From the NCBI RefSeq assembly GCF_900110455.1, contig NZ_FOIS01000006.1:1-64000 (forward strand): a stretch of DNA of 64,000 nucleotides, written 5' to 3'. Each line of letters opens with the position of its first letter. Positions within the stretch are counted from its first letter, which is position 1. This DNA comes from Natrinema salifodinae. Lineage in GTDB: Archaea > Halobacteriota > Halobacteria > Halobacteriales > Natrialbaceae. The notes under the pieces were generated by a model, which was given only the letters and a program-made list of their open reading frames with translations, did no database searches and was not told the origin of the DNA. Below are positions 33,549-42,719 of the stretch, in pieces. The position numbers and the translations under genes are program-made.

Positions 33549-35465
33549 TCAGGCTCGCTTCTGAATCTCTTCGCGAAGCAGTTGGCTCACCAGGTCCCCG
33601 TCGGCCTTCCCGCGGAGCGCGCCCATGCACTCGCCCATGAGACCGGAGAACGCCTGCATGCCCTCGTCTTCGACCTGAGCTTCGTTTCGTTCGACGACCT
33701 CGACGACGGCTTCGCGGACTTCTGCCTCGTCGGCGCCCCCGAGTCCGGCGTCTTCGGCGGCCTCCTCGGCGGTCCGATCCGGATCCTCCGCGAGGGCCGT
33801 CAGGAGGTCCGGCACGCCCTCGTTCGGCAGGTCGCCGTCCTCGACCAGCCGGAGGACGTCCGTCAGATGCCGCTCGGTCAGGTTCTCGACCGCCACGTCG
33901 TCACGGCGGAGTTCGGTCAGCGTCGACTCGAGCGTCGTCGCGGCCAGCGTCGGATCGACGCCGTCAGACGAGTCCGACGAGCCTCCGCTCGCGTCGCTCG
34001 CGGAGATACCGTCGGCCACCACGTCCTCGAACAGCGGCATGTACTCGCCGTAGGCGACCTGCTCCGCCAGGCCCTCGCCGAGATCGTACTCGGCCTGGTA
34101 GCGCTCGACCTTCTCGGTCAGCAGTTCGGGCTCGGGGACGTCGCTCGGGTCGGGTTCGACCGGCGGCACGTCCGTCTCGGGGTACATCCGCGCCGCCCCG
34201 GGCAGGGGCCGCAGGTAGCGGGTCGTGCCGTCGTCGTTCGCGCCGCGGGTCTCCTCGGGAACGCCCGCCATCGCCGTCTCGGCGCGGGCCGCCACGGCGT
34301 CGATCGCAGCCTCGGCGACATCGGTATCGGCCGCGACGATCGCGACGGCGTCCTCGGGACCGGCGCCGACGGCCTCGCGCAGCGCGTCGACTTCGTCCTC
34401 GGTGACGCCGTAGGCCGGCAGTTCGTCGGTGTGGAAGATGCCGCCCGCACCGTGGCGCTTCGCGTGATCGGAGAATTCGGTCCCCAGGCGGCGGTCGGGC
34501 GCGATCTCGCGACCGACCAGGCCATCGAAGCCGAAGAGGGGCACGGCCGTCACGGCGCCGCCGGAGTTGACGGCCCCGGCGATGACCCCGCTGTCGGTGT
34601 CCTCGAAGACCTCGGTTACGTCCTGCACGTCGCCGACTGACGCCTCGCGCCCGGTCAGTTCGTCGGCGATCTCGACGAGTTCGACCTGGCGGGCAACCTC
34701 GTTACGGACGATGTCGTCGATGTCGTCGAGACTCTGGACGCCCTTGATCTCGACGCGGGCGCCCTCCTCGATGGAGACGTTGACGTCCTGGCGGATCGTC
34801 CCCAGACCGCGCTTGACCTTGCCGGTCGAGCGCAGCAGCATGCCGATCCGCTCGGCGGCCTCGAGCGCCTGATCGGGCGTGGAGATGTCCGGTCTGGTGC
34901 CGATCTCGACCAGCGGAATGCCGAGCCGATCGAGGCTGTAGCGGACGCCCGCGTCGGTCTCTTCGACGCGCTGGGCGCTTTCCTCCTCGAGCATGAGGTC
35001 CTCGATGCCGACCGCGCCCTCGCTGGTCTCGATCTCGCCGTCGGTCGCGATCAGCGTCGAGCGCTGGAAGCCGGAGGTGTTCGAGCCGTCGACGACGATC
35101 TTGCGCATGACGTGGGCCTGGTCGACGGGGGACATGTCCATGAGCTGGGCGATCTCGAGGACCGTCTCGAGTGCCTCCTCGTCCAGTTCGTGGGGCGGCT
35201 CGTCGTCCTCCTCGACGAGGCAGGTCGAGTCGTACGCGAGGTACTCGAACTCGCGTTCGACCTTGCTCTCTTCGAGGGCGGCCTGGTCGAGTTCGCCCAG
35301 TTCGCTCCGGGTGGGATGGAGGTAGCGCGTGAACGATCGCGTCGCCTCCTCGGGGTCGCGGAGCTCGGTCGGACACTGGCAGAACAGCTTCGTCGCCGTG
35401 TCGAGTTGCTGGTGGATCTCCAGCCCGGCGACGAGTCCGAGGTCCTCGTAGTCGTACTCGGTCAT
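33549..35465 (-). CDS. gatE: Glu-tRNA(Gln) amidotransferase subunit E
   Basis: Archaeal GatE, 638 residues, recognises mis-acylated Glu-tRNA(Gln), phosphorylates the glutamyl group and with GatD makes Gln-tRNA(Gln). The N-terminal GatB-like catalytic domain has GLVAGLEIHQQLDTATKLFCQCPTEL and the metal/ATP segments IVVDGSNTSGFQRSTLIATDG and VEIGTRPDISTPDQALE. A GAD-like insertion and the C-terminal YqeY-like helical tail domain (about residues 530-638) complete it. ATG 35465 is used; the frame extends further upstream but that part is not conserved. gatD is not in the window. Confidence 0.96.
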   Translation of the reverse strand: MTEYDYEDLGLVAGLEIHQQLDTATKLFCQCPTELRDPEEATRSFTRYLHPTRSELGELDQAALEESKVEREFEYLAYDSTCLVEEDDEPPHELDEEALETVLEIAQLMDMSPVDQAHVMRKIVVDGSNTSGFQRSTLIATDGEIETSEGAVGIEDLMLEEESAQRVEETDAGVRYSLDRLGIPLVEIGTRPDISTPDQALEAAERIGMLLRSTGKVKRGLGTIRQDVNVSIEEGARVEIKGVQSLDDIDDIVRNEVARQVELVEIADELTGREASVGDVQDVTEVFEDTDSGVIAGAVNSGGAVTAVPLFGFDGLVGREIAPDRRLGTEFSDHAKRHGAGGIFHTDELPAYGVTEDEVDALREAVGAGPEDAVAIVAADTDVAEAAIDAVAARAETAMAGVPEETRGANDDGTTRYLRPLPGAARMYPETDVPPVEPDPSDVPEPELLTEKVERYQAEYDLGEGLAEQVAYGEYMPLFEDVVADGISASDASGGSSDSSDGVDPTLAATTLESTLTELRRDDVAVENLTERHLTDVLRLVEDGDLPNEGVPDLLTALAEDPDRTAEEAAEDAGLGGADEAEVREAVVEVVERNEAQVEDEGMQAFSGLMGECMGALRGKADGDLVSQLLREEIQKRA

Positions 35466-35520
35466 TAGCGGCCACTCTGGGGCGGAAGGGTAAAAAACCG
35501 TCCAGTCCGGAGCGCCGGGA

Positions 35521-36096
35521 TCAGTACTCGATTTCGGTATCGCTCGATTCGTTATCGGTCTCGTCGTCGGGTTCCATTCCTTCGTGGTGCTCCTCGTGCT
35601 CGCTCGCGGAGAGGTCGAACCCGCCGTCGAGTTCGACGGCACCGCGCATCTCCTCGGGGTGGTATTCGCAGTAGTACTCGGCAGCGTCCTCGTCGGCCTC
35701 GATCGTCATCGACACGGCTTCGCCCGCCGTCTCCGACGAGTCGGACGCCTCGAGTTCCTCCCCTTCTTCGGACTCGACGATCAGTTCGTGTTCCGCGCCG
35801 TCGACGTTGATCCAGACGAGGTCGTACTCCCCGCCCTCCTCGAGGTTCAGATCGGGGTTTTCTTCGCCTTCGATCTCCTCCGGCGCGATGCCGTACCAGT
35901 ACTCGCTTCGACCGGCAAGGATGATCGGCTGCTGGTCAGTTTCTTCGTCGTCGTTCACGGCCTCGTCCGTCTCGTCGTCGGTCTCGTTCGTTTCGTCCTC
36001 GTCTTGGGCCGCTATCGGTGCCGGCAAGCCGGCGATCGCGGCCGTCGCCCCGATGAGTTTGAGCGCCGTCCGCCGCGTTCTATCAGAACCTGTCAT
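35521..36096 (-). CDS. Secreted cupredoxin-like (blue copper) protein
   Basis: A 191-residue exported electron carrier-like protein. The Tat signal begins MTGSDRTRRTALKLIGATAAIAGL. An acidic linker (about residues 30-55) precedes a cupredoxin domain with the type 1 copper ligands His in GAEHELIV, Cys in YYCEYHPEEM, and the His and Met of that same block (C-x2-H-x3-M). This is similar to halocyanins and plastocyanins, but there is no lipobox, so it may be soluble outside the cell. The C-terminal tail is very acidic. It lies just upstream of gatE with a 55-base gap. Confidence 0.85.
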   Translation of the reverse strand: MTGSDRTRRTALKLIGATAAIAGLPAPIAAQDEDETNETDDETDEAVNDDEETDQQPIILAGRSEYWYGIAPEEIEGEENPDLNLEEGGEYDLVWINVDGAEHELIVESEEGEELEASDSSETAGEAVSMTIEADEDAAEYYCEYHPEEMRGAVELDGGFDLSASEHEEHHEGMEPDDETDNESSDTEIEY

Positions 36097-36332
36097 ACTC
36101 GCTGCGAGACGGCTACGGGAGAGAAAAAGCCGCACTCCCGTTTCCCGGGACAGATCGGCGTTTGCCTCCGGAAACGAACCGCGGGTCGCATCTAGTCGCA
36201 GATAGAACGCTCGCCGGATCGACGTAACAGCGGATTATCGCCCGTCGAAACGACGGAACGGCGTGCGATCGCGCGGCGACGGTCCCGCGCCGCGTTGCCG
36301 GCGTTTGGCCGGATCGCTTCGCCCGCAGCCTC

Positions 36333-37739
36333 TCAGCCGTCGATCGAGTCGGTCGACGCGGACGACTGCGAGCGAGACCGGGATCGATCCGCGGCCGCGT
36401 ACGCGGCTGCGACCGCTTCGAGGATCTCGGCGGGCGTCGACTCGATGGCCTGGCCCCGATATTCCTCGTGGCGCGCTCGATCGCCCATCTCCGAGACGGC
36501 CGACCCGTCGGGCGACTGCGTCTCGACGACGACCAGCGGTTCCGACTCGGCCAGCGCGGCGTGAATCGCGCGCTCGCCGCCGTCGCCACCGGCACCGCCG
36601 CCGAGCGGGTGCTCCGCGAGCACCGTCGCGTCGGCCGCGCGGACCAGGCGCGCGGCCTCGTTCCAAACCGCTGCCGAGAGCGGTTCGAACGGCGCGACCT
36701 CGAGCGCGTCGACACCGAGCGAGCGGGCCGTCTCGGCGGCCGCGTCCCCGCGGGGGACCGGGCCGAGCGTCACCTCGAGTCCGGTGGCCGCGAGTCGGGC
36801 GACCGCGCCGGCCGCGGCGGTTCCGAGTCCCGCGACGTGGACGCGATCCGGCCGGGGGCCGGCTTCGGAATCACCACCGGTGTCCGCCAGCGCGGTCACC
36901 GTCTCCGTCCCCGTGATCGGGTTCGGCGTCACCACCGCGGTCGCGTCGAACGACTCGGCGAGCGCGTCGCCCGTCAGCACGTCCGACGGCGGCCCGTCCC
37001 GTGAGACCGCGCCGTCCGCGAGCAGGACCAGGCGATCGCAGTACCGCGCCGCGAGGTCGAGGTCGTGGATCGCCGCGATCGCGGTCCGGCCGTCGGCGAC
37101 CAGGTCACGGACCAGTTCGAGCGTCTCGACCTGATGGTTGACGTCGAGACTCGCCGTCGGCTCGTCGAGCAGCATGACAGGCGTCGCTTGGGCGATCGCA
37201 CGCGCCAGCACGACCCGCTGGCGCTGCCCGCCGCTGACTTCGTCGATCGGTCGGTCCGCCAGGTCGGTCGTTCGGGTTCGATCGAGGGCGCGCTCGACCG
37301 CGGCGCGGTCCTCGGGTCCCGGCGAGGAGAACCGAGACCGGTGGGGGTGTCGGCCCATCTCGACGACGTCGCGGACGGGAAACGAAAACGAGAGCGACGT
37401 GTCTTGGGGAACGACCGCCACGAGCCGGCTCGATGTTCGCGAGGAGACGCCGTGAATATCGACGCCGTCGACCGTTACCGTCCCGGAATCGGGCGCAAGC
37501 GACCCGCTGATCGCGCGCAACAGCGTGGTTTTGCCGGCCCCGTTCGGCCCGACGAGTCCGACGAACTCGCCTGGTTCGATCGAAAGCGAGACGCGTTCGA
37601 GAACGGAAACGTCGCCGAACGACAGCGAGAGGTCGTCGACGGTGATCGTCGTTGGCTCGAGTTGTGCTCCCATCTCGTCCCGGATTCCATCGGTTCCGGT
37701 CTCGGTCTCGGGATCGTCAGGAGCCGTCGAATCGATCAC
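36333..37739 (-). CDS. btuD: Corrinoid/haem ABC transporter ATPase with extra C-terminal domain
   Basis: ATPase of a BtuCD-type importer, 468 residues. Residues about 28-265 form the ABC domain, with Walker A GPNGAGKTTLL, the signature VSGGQRQRVVLARAI and Walker B VMLLDEPTASLD. The next 200 residues (about 285-468) are an additional domain starting RPDRVHVAGLGTAAAGAVARLA, with Rossmann-like character, absent from bacterial BtuD but present in other haloarchaeal BtuD proteins as far as I recall. Its start overlaps the end of btuC by four bases. The substrate is corrinoid or haem; the corrinoid assignment is from gene order. Confidence 0.88.
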   Translation of the reverse strand: MIDSTAPDDPETETGTDGIRDEMGAQLEPTTITVDDLSLSFGDVSVLERVSLSIEPGEFVGLVGPNGAGKTTLLRAISGSLAPDSGTVTVDGVDIHGVSSRTSSRLVAVVPQDTSLSFSFPVRDVVEMGRHPHRSRFSSPGPEDRAAVERALDRTRTTDLADRPIDEVSGGQRQRVVLARAIAQATPVMLLDEPTASLDVNHQVETLELVRDLVADGRTAIAAIHDLDLAARYCDRLVLLADGAVSRDGPPSDVLTGDALAESFDATAVVTPNPITGTETVTALADTGGDSEAGPRPDRVHVAGLGTAAAGAVARLAATGLEVTLGPVPRGDAAAETARSLGVDALEVAPFEPLSAAVWNEAARLVRAADATVLAEHPLGGGAGGDGGERAIHAALAESEPLVVVETQSPDGSAVSEMGDRARHEEYRGQAIESTPAEILEAVAAAYAAADRSRSRSQSSASTDSIDG

Positions 37740-38833
37740 AGCGAATGCACCTCCCGGCGGACGAGCAGGAACAAGAAGAAGGGGACTCCGACGAACGCGG
37801 TGATGATGCCGACGGGAACTTCGGCCGGCCCGGCGCGAGCGATCGTGTCCGTTACGACGAGAAACGACGCGCCGGCGAGTGCGCTCGTCGGTAGCAGGAT
37901 GCGGTGGTCCGGTCCGACGATCAGCCGCATGACGTGGGGGACGACGAGGCCGACGAAGCCGATAACGCCGGCGACCGCGACGCCCGCCGCGGTGACGATG
38001 CTTGCGAGGGCGAGCAGGTAGATCTTGGTCCGTTCGACGTCGACGCCGAGATGGTGGGCGTCCTCCTCACCGAGCAGGAGGACGTTCAAATCGCGGGCGT
38101 AGGCGCCGAGGACAAGCACCCCGAGCAGCGCTACCGGGAGGGCGAAGCGGACGTCCTCCCAGGTGGTGTTGTTCAAGTGGCCCATCATCCAGACGACGGC
38201 CTGGCGGAGGTCGTCGCCGCTGTGGACCAGCATGTACGAGATCAGCGCGCCCAGGAAGGCCTGGATCGCGACGCCGGCGAGGAGCAGGGTCGCGACCGGC
38301 GTCCGTCCACCGTCGGTCGCGATGGCGTAGACGAGAAACGCGGTGACGAGCGCGCCGATGAACGCCGAGAGATGGACGCTCGACAGCGGCACGAGCGCTG
38401 GAAACGCGATGGCGGCGACGGCGCCCGCCGCGGCGCCGGAGGAGACGCCGATGATCGACGGATCGGCGAGCGGGTTCCGGAAGAAACCCTGCATGACCGT
38501 CCCCGCGGCTGCGAGGCCGAACCCGACCGTGGCCGCGAGCGCGATGCGCGGCAGTCTGATGTCCGCGACGATCGTCTGGTGGGGTCCGTGCGTCTCGAAC
38601 GCGAATACCTCGGTGTACTCGAGCCCCGGCACGGGAACGGGCCAGCCGATCACGGGGATCGTCCACGAGCCGAACGCGACTCCGGACGGGACGACGAGGG
38701 CGTTCAGGGTCGCCAGCGCAACCGTGATCGAATCGATCCTAACTGGACCGAGCCCGGCGCTGACGATGACGACCCCAATGAGGAGCACCGTCAGTCCGAT
38801 CGACCACGAGAGAACCCGACCCCTGAGTGTCAC
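37736..38833 (-). CDS. btuC: Corrinoid/haem ABC transporter permease (FecCD/BtuC family)
   Basis: Polytopic permease of about 365 residues with roughly ten membrane helices. Family blocks: RLPRIALAATVGFGLAAAGTVMQGFFRNPLADPSIIGVSSGAAAGAV, WMMGHLNNTTWEDV and GFVGLVVPHVMRLIVGPDHR. GTG 38833 is preferred because a palindromic AT-rich element (38859-38868) lies about 27-30 bases before it. A frame start at 38884 would run past that element into btuF upstream sequence. It is co-transcribed with btuD (four-base overlap) and divergent from the binding-protein gene btuF. Confidence 0.9.
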   Translation of the reverse strand: MTLRGRVLSWSIGLTVLLIGVVIVSAGLGPVRIDSITVALATLNALVVPSGVAFGSWTIPVIGWPVPVPGLEYTEVFAFETHGPHQTIVADIRLPRIALAATVGFGLAAAGTVMQGFFRNPLADPSIIGVSSGAAAGAVAAIAFPALVPLSSVHLSAFIGALVTAFLVYAIATDGGRTPVATLLLAGVAIQAFLGALISYMLVHSGDDLRQAVVWMMGHLNNTTWEDVRFALPVALLGVLVLGAYARDLNVLLLGEEDAHHLGVDVERTKIYLLALASIVTAAGVAVAGVIGFVGLVVPHVMRLIVGPDHRILLPTSALAGASFLVVTDTIARAGPAEVPVGIITAFVGVPFFLFLLVRREVHSL

Positions 38834-38858
38834 AGTGATCAATCTCGCTTGCTTTAGG

Positions 38859-38868
38859 CAAATATTTG
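38859..38868. promoter_or_regulatory. Symmetric TATA palindrome shared by btuC and btuF
   Basis: CAAATATTTG is a perfect 10-base palindrome in the short region between the divergent genes. It lies about 27 bases before both GTG 38833 (btuC) and ATG 38895 (btuF). It can serve as TATA element on either strand and both mRNAs would be nearly leaderless, so the two operons would compete for one promoter core. Confidence 0.55.
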
Positions 38869-38894
38869 TTGGAGTGGCCCGCATGATCGGGCCA

Positions 38895-39980
38895 ATGCGA
38901 ACAGCAACGATCGTACTGATGACGACGGTTCTCGTCGTCGCCGGCTTCGCACCCGCGACGGTCGCCGGCGGCGCCGCAACCGATGCGACACAGCAAGACG
39001 CCGATTGCGACTATCCGCTGACGCTCACGGACACGACCGGCGAGGAGGTAACGCTCGACGAACCGCCGGAACGAGTCGTCGCGCTGCAGCCGAGTGACAC
39101 GCAGACCGTCTTCGAGATCGGCGCCGAGGACCGCCTCGTCGGAATGCCGATCAACCAGTACACCGACAGTCACGATCCCGGTGATCGGACCGATATCGAC
39201 ATCTCCGGCGACACGCACGTGGACGTCGAGACGGTGATCGCCCTCGAACCTGATATCGTTCTCGCCGACAATGTAACGGAAGACGGCGACGTCGAACAGC
39301 TTCGGGACGCCGGCCTGACGGTCTATCACTTCGATACCGCGACGTCGATCGACGACATCCGCGAAAACGTTCGGCTAACCGGGCAGCTCACCGGCGAGTG
39401 CGCCGGTGCAGAAGAGCGAATCGACTGGATGGACGACCGTCTCGAGATAATCGAATCGGCTCTCGAGGACGAAGAACGGCCGCTTGCGTACTGGTCGCTC
39501 GGATTCGGCTATACGGCCGGTGCCGAGACGTTCCAGAACGAGGTGTTGACTACCGCCGGCGTCCAGAATCTCGCCGCCGAGGCGGGACTCGAGGGATGGC
39601 CCGACATCAGCGACGAAGTGATCGTCGAGCAAGACCCCGAGTGGATCATCTACGGCGTCGACGACGAGGGCGACGACCCCGGCCTCTCGGAGGGCGCGAT
39701 GGCGACGACCGCCTACGAAAACGACCAACTGGTTGCAGTAGACGCGAACCAGATCAATCAGCCGGCGCCGCACGTCGTCTACGCGATCGAAACCATCGTC
39801 GAGGAAGTTCATCCCGAAGCCTACGCGGAAATCGAGGCGGAACTCGAGGACGATGCTGATACCGATGGGGCCGACGACGACCAATCCGATGCGAGCGACG
39901 AGGCGATCCCCGGCTTCGGCGTTCCCGTCGCGGTCGCAGCGCTGCTCGCGACGCTCGGCGCGTTGACCCGGCGGCAGTAA
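38895..39980 (+). CDS. btuF: Corrinoid/haem-binding protein with PGF-CTERM anchor
   Basis: Periplasmic-binding-protein-like surface protein of 361 residues (BtuF/TroA fold). It starts with a Sec-type signal (MRTATIVLMTTVLVVAGFAPA). The mature part has ITLTDTTGEEVTLDEPPERVV-like opening strands (DYPLTLTDTTGEEVTLDEPP), EPDIVLADNV and YGVDDEGDDPGLS, which belong to the vitamin B12/iron binding family. An acidic linker (DADTDGADDDQSD) leads to the tail PGFGVPVAVAALLATLGALTRRQ, a PGF-CTERM signal for archaeosortase anchoring. ATG 38883 is a possible start. It is divergent from btuC-btuD. Confidence 0.88.
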   Translation: MRTATIVLMTTVLVVAGFAPATVAGGAATDATQQDADCDYPLTLTDTTGEEVTLDEPPERVVALQPSDTQTVFEIGAEDRLVGMPINQYTDSHDPGDRTDIDISGDTHVDVETVIALEPDIVLADNVTEDGDVEQLRDAGLTVYHFDTATSIDDIRENVRLTGQLTGECAGAEERIDWMDDRLEIIESALEDEERPLAYWSLGFGYTAGAETFQNEVLTTAGVQNLAAEAGLEGWPDISDEVIVEQDPEWIIYGVDDEGDDPGLSEGAMATTAYENDQLVAVDANQINQPAPHVVYAIETIVEEVHPEAYAEIEAELEDDADTDGADDDQSDASDEAIPGFGVPVAVAALLATLGALTRRQ

Positions 39981-40254
39981 GGGGAGCGGGAGCGCAGGAT
40001 CGTTTCGAAGTCGTTTCTCCGTTTCTTCACCGGTGAATCGGCGCTACGTCAGCGAAACTGCACGCGTCGGCGTCCAGCAATACCGTGTATCCGAACACAG
40101 GGTCGTATCACGGGAGGAGGGTCGGTAGTCAGTGGTCTCCCTCGCCGTTCGACGCTCCTCGCCGGAACGATCTCCGTTGCTCTCCCGTTCGAAGGCCACG
40201 CCCGACGAACCGGTGAACGACCGATTTTTATCCCGCCTCCACAGACGACCCGAT

Positions 40255-40536
40255 ATGGTCGAGAACGTCATCTGGCCCGCCTATCTCGATGCGTCCCTCT
40301 CGCGGGCCGAGGGACGGCGCGTGTCGGAGGATCTGGCAGTCGAGGAACCGACGGTCGACGAGATCGCGAAAGCCGTCCAGCAGATCGGCTACGACGCCAC
40401 GATCGAGCGGGACAAGGCCTACTCCCGGGAGCACTGGGCCGATCGGGGCCGGGTCGTCGTCCGCGGGGCCGACGACTCCGCAAAGAACGACCTCGTCCAA
40501 GCCGTCGCGGCGTACGTCGTCGCGATGCGCGAGTGA
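40255..40536 (+). CDS. srp19: Signal recognition particle 19 kDa protein
   Basis: A 93-residue archaeal SRP19 that binds the 7S RNA and prepares it for SRP54. The opening [23 protein letters not shown] is typical, followed by [33 protein letters not shown], with the conserved basic patch that contacts the RNA tetraloops. The open frame extends 41 codons upstream, but the family begins at this Met. The stop ends one base before gar1, so the two are co-transcribed and coupled. Confidence 0.95.
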   Translation: MVENVIWPAYLDASLSRAEGRRVSEDLAVEEPTVDEIAKAVQQIGYDATIERDKAYSREHWADRGRVVVRGADDSAKNDLVQAVAAYVVAMRE

Positions 40537-40537
40537 A

Positions 40538-40798
40538 ATGCGCCGGGTTGGATCGGTCATCCGCACCGCACAGGGCCTGGCCGTCCTGCGGGCGGACCAG
40601 GCCGACGCCGACGGCGGGAGCAACGGGACCGAGAAACACCGCGACGAGATCGGGACTGTCGTGCTCGACGACTCCCTCGACGAGGTCGGCCGCGTCGTCG
40701 ACGTTTTCGGGCCGGTCGCCGAACCCTACGTAGCGGTGACGCCGGACGACGACGTCCACCTGCCGTCGCTGGTAGGATCGACGCTGTACGCACGGTAG
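40538..40798 (+). CDS. gar1: H/ACA ribonucleoprotein subunit Gar1
   Basis: An 86-residue archaeal Gar1 of the box H/ACA guide-RNA pseudouridylase, in complex with Cbf5, Nop10 and L7Ae. The sequence MRRVGSVIRTAQGLAVLRA, IGTVVLDDSLDEVGRVVDVFGPVAEPYVAV forms the beta barrel; the GPVAEPYVAV segment is the family's signature. The start ATG 40538 lies one base after the srp19 stop. The presence of srp19, gar1 and the presenilin-like gene in a row looks like a conserved archaeal neighbourhood. Confidence 0.93.
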   Translation: MRRVGSVIRTAQGLAVLRADQADADGGSNGTEKHRDEIGTVVLDDSLDEVGRVVDVFGPVAEPYVAVTPDDDVHLPSLVGSTLYAR

Positions 40799-40901
40799 CG
40801 CGTTTTCCGACGTCTCCGCCACCGCGTTTCGGCTCGCTGCGCTCGACTCGTCGGACCGCCGAGTGGAAAAGGCAATAGGAGCGGGGTCCTAACGCCGCGC
40901 C

Positions 40902-41972
40902 ATGAACGACCGGACGCGGGTCCTCGCCGCCGTCGGCGTGACGGTACTGCTGTTTCTCGGCGTCCAGCTCGGAGCGCTGGCGCTGATCGAGCCCTTCCAC
41001 CAATCGGAACGCCAGGCGGTCGAGAACCCCCAGGATCCGACCAACAGCGTCCTCTACTTCGGCGTCATGCTCGCCGCGACCGGGCTGATGCTCGCGGCCT
41101 TCAAGTTCGACCTCGACTGGCTGATCCGGCTCCTGATCGTCGGCGTCAGCGTGATGATCGCCCGGTACGTCTTCGCGGAACTCGTGCCGCCGGTGCTCGG
41201 CCCGATCGCGTCCGCCGGCGCGGTCGACGCGGTCGTCCTCCTCGCTGCGCTCGGCGTCGGGGCAGCCCTCCTGTGGCACCCAGAGTGGTACGTCATCGAC
41301 GGCGTCGGGGTGTTGATGGGGGCCGGCGCCGCCGCCCTGTTCGGGATCAGTTTCGGCCTCCTGCCGGCGCTACTGTTGCTCGCGGTGCTCGCCGTCTACG
41401 ACGCGATCAGCGTCTACGGCACCGAACACATGCTCGATCTGGCCGAGGGCGTGATGGACCTCAAGATCCCTGTCGTGCTCGTCGTGCCGACGACGCTCTC
41501 GTACTCCTACCGCGCGGCCGGCAGCACCGACGACGTGATCGAAGACGATCGCCAGGCGAAGTCCCGAGCCGACGTCGACGCCCCGGCAGCCGACGGTGAG
41601 AGCGAGACCGTCGATGATGGGGACGCTGACCCGGGCGCCACGGAGACGGACGTCGATGATGCCGGCGAGGACGCCCTCGAACGCGACGCGCTGTTCATCG
41701 GGCTCGGCGACGCCGTCATTCCGACGGTGCTCGTCGCCAGCGCGGCCTCCTTCCTCGAGGTCGGCACCATCGCGGTCCCCGGAATCGCGCTGAACGTGCC
41801 GGCCCTCGGGGCCATCGTCGGCACGCTCGCCGGGCTGCTCGTGCTCATGTACATGGTCCTCAAAGGACGGCCCCACGCCGGCCTGCCGCTGCTCAACGGC
41901 GGCGCGATCGGCGGCTACCTGATCGGCGCGATCGCGAGCGGACTCTCGATCGTCACCGCGCTGGGACTCTGA
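40902..41972 (+). CDS. psh: Presenilin-like intramembrane aspartyl protease (PSH)
   Basis: A 356-residue polytopic protein with about nine membrane helices. The two catalytic aspartates are Asp167 in AVYDAISVYG and Asp270 in FIGLGDAVIPT, the YD and GxGD motifs of presenilin/SPP enzymes. A late GLPLLNGGAIGG corresponds to the PAL-type motif. A hydrophilic, acidic stretch of about 55 residues (around 208-262) sits between the two catalytic helices, as in presenilins, where it is the cleavage-activated loop. It is transcribed on the same strand as srp19 and gar1. Substrates unknown. Confidence 0.9.
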   Translation: MNDRTRVLAAVGVTVLLFLGVQLGALALIEPFHQSERQAVENPQDPTNSVLYFGVMLAATGLMLAAFKFDLDWLIRLLIVGVSVMIARYVFAELVPPVLGPIASAGAVDAVVLLAALGVGAALLWHPEWYVIDGVGVLMGAGAAALFGISFGLLPALLLLAVLAVYDAISVYGTEHMLDLAEGVMDLKIPVVLVVPTTLSYSYRAAGSTDDVIEDDRQAKSRADVDAPAADGESETVDDGDADPGATETDVDDAGEDALERDALFIGLGDAVIPTVLVASAASFLEVGTIAVPGIALNVPALGAIVGTLAGLLVLMYMVLKGRPHAGLPLLNGGAIGGYLIGAIASGLSIVTALGL

Positions 41973-42023
41973 GCGCAGGACGAACTCGAACGCTCGATCA
42001 CGATTCCGTTCTCTCGCGGTCTC

Positions 42024-42719
42024 TCAACCCTCGTCGCCGGAGCGCTCGACGATTTCGACGTCGAGACCGTCGTAGTGGTTCAGGTCCGCGACGAGTGCGT
42101 CGATCCGCTCTTGCTCCGATTCGTCCGGAACGAGGTCGTCGGCCGGGTAGACGGCGGCGATGACCAGGTGGTCCCCGTCGTGATCTGGCTGGGCGACGTC
42201 GACGAGGACGTCGAGTTCGAAGTCGTCGCGCAGCGTCGCGGTCCCCTCGTAGGACGTGAGCGAGAACTGCTCACCCAGGGATTCGACCGCGCGACCGCCG
42301 ACGGAGCGCCCGATCTCGAGGCCGTCGTAGCGGTTCTGTACGTGGGCGGCCAGCTCCCCGTCCGACAGGTCGCCGACGGGGTTGAACGACTCGTCGCCGA
42401 CGGTGACCTGCGGAGTGGTAGCCACGCCGAACACGCCCGCCCGGACCGGTTCCTCGCTGTATTCGGCCGGCAAATCGATGGTCCGGTCGTACAGGCTCGC
42501 GTAGCTCGTCACCTCGACGTCTTCGCCGCCCATCCGGTCCTCGTCGACTCGCTTTTCGGTGCCCTGGTACTCGTAGCCGGCCTCTCGGACCGCCTCCTCG
42601 GAGACGCGCGCCGGCGCCGCGGTGAACGTCGTCGCATCGTCGACGAAGCTACTGAGGCAGCCGGCCGCCGCGCCGACGCCGCCGGCCGCGAGGGTTCCGA
42701 TGAACAGCCGTCGATTCAT
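42024..42719 (-). CDS. DUF6517-like lipoprotein
   Basis: A 231-residue haloarchaeal surface lipoprotein. Signal peptide MNRRLFIGTLAAGGVGAAAGC carries two arginines and lipobox AAGC (Cys21). The remainder opens with TTFTAAPARVSEEAVREAGYEYQGTEKRVDED, typical of the DUF6517 family as I remember it, and includes VAGVFGVATTPQV-like and VADLNHYDGLDVEIVERS segments. No enzymatic residues are apparent. It lies convergent to psh and downstream of cysS on the reverse strand, about 140 bases from it. ATG 42719 is chosen because the upstream frame is not conserved in composition. Confidence 0.75.
   Translation of the reverse strand: MNRRLFIGTLAAGGVGAAAGCLSSFVDDATTFTAAPARVSEEAVREAGYEYQGTEKRVDEDRMGGEDVEVTSYASLYDRTIDLPAEYSEEPVRAGVFGVATTPQVTVGDESFNPVGDLSDGELAAHVQNRYDGLEIGRSVGGRAVESLGEQFSLTSYEGTATLRDDFELDVLVDVAQPDHDGDHLVIAAVYPADDLVPDESEQERIDALVADLNHYDGLDVEIVERSGDEG

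Noticed and set aside
38820-38895. Cobalamin riboswitch before btuF or btuC
   Set aside because: The divergent region is too short, both transcripts appear leaderless and no B12-box-like sequence is visible.
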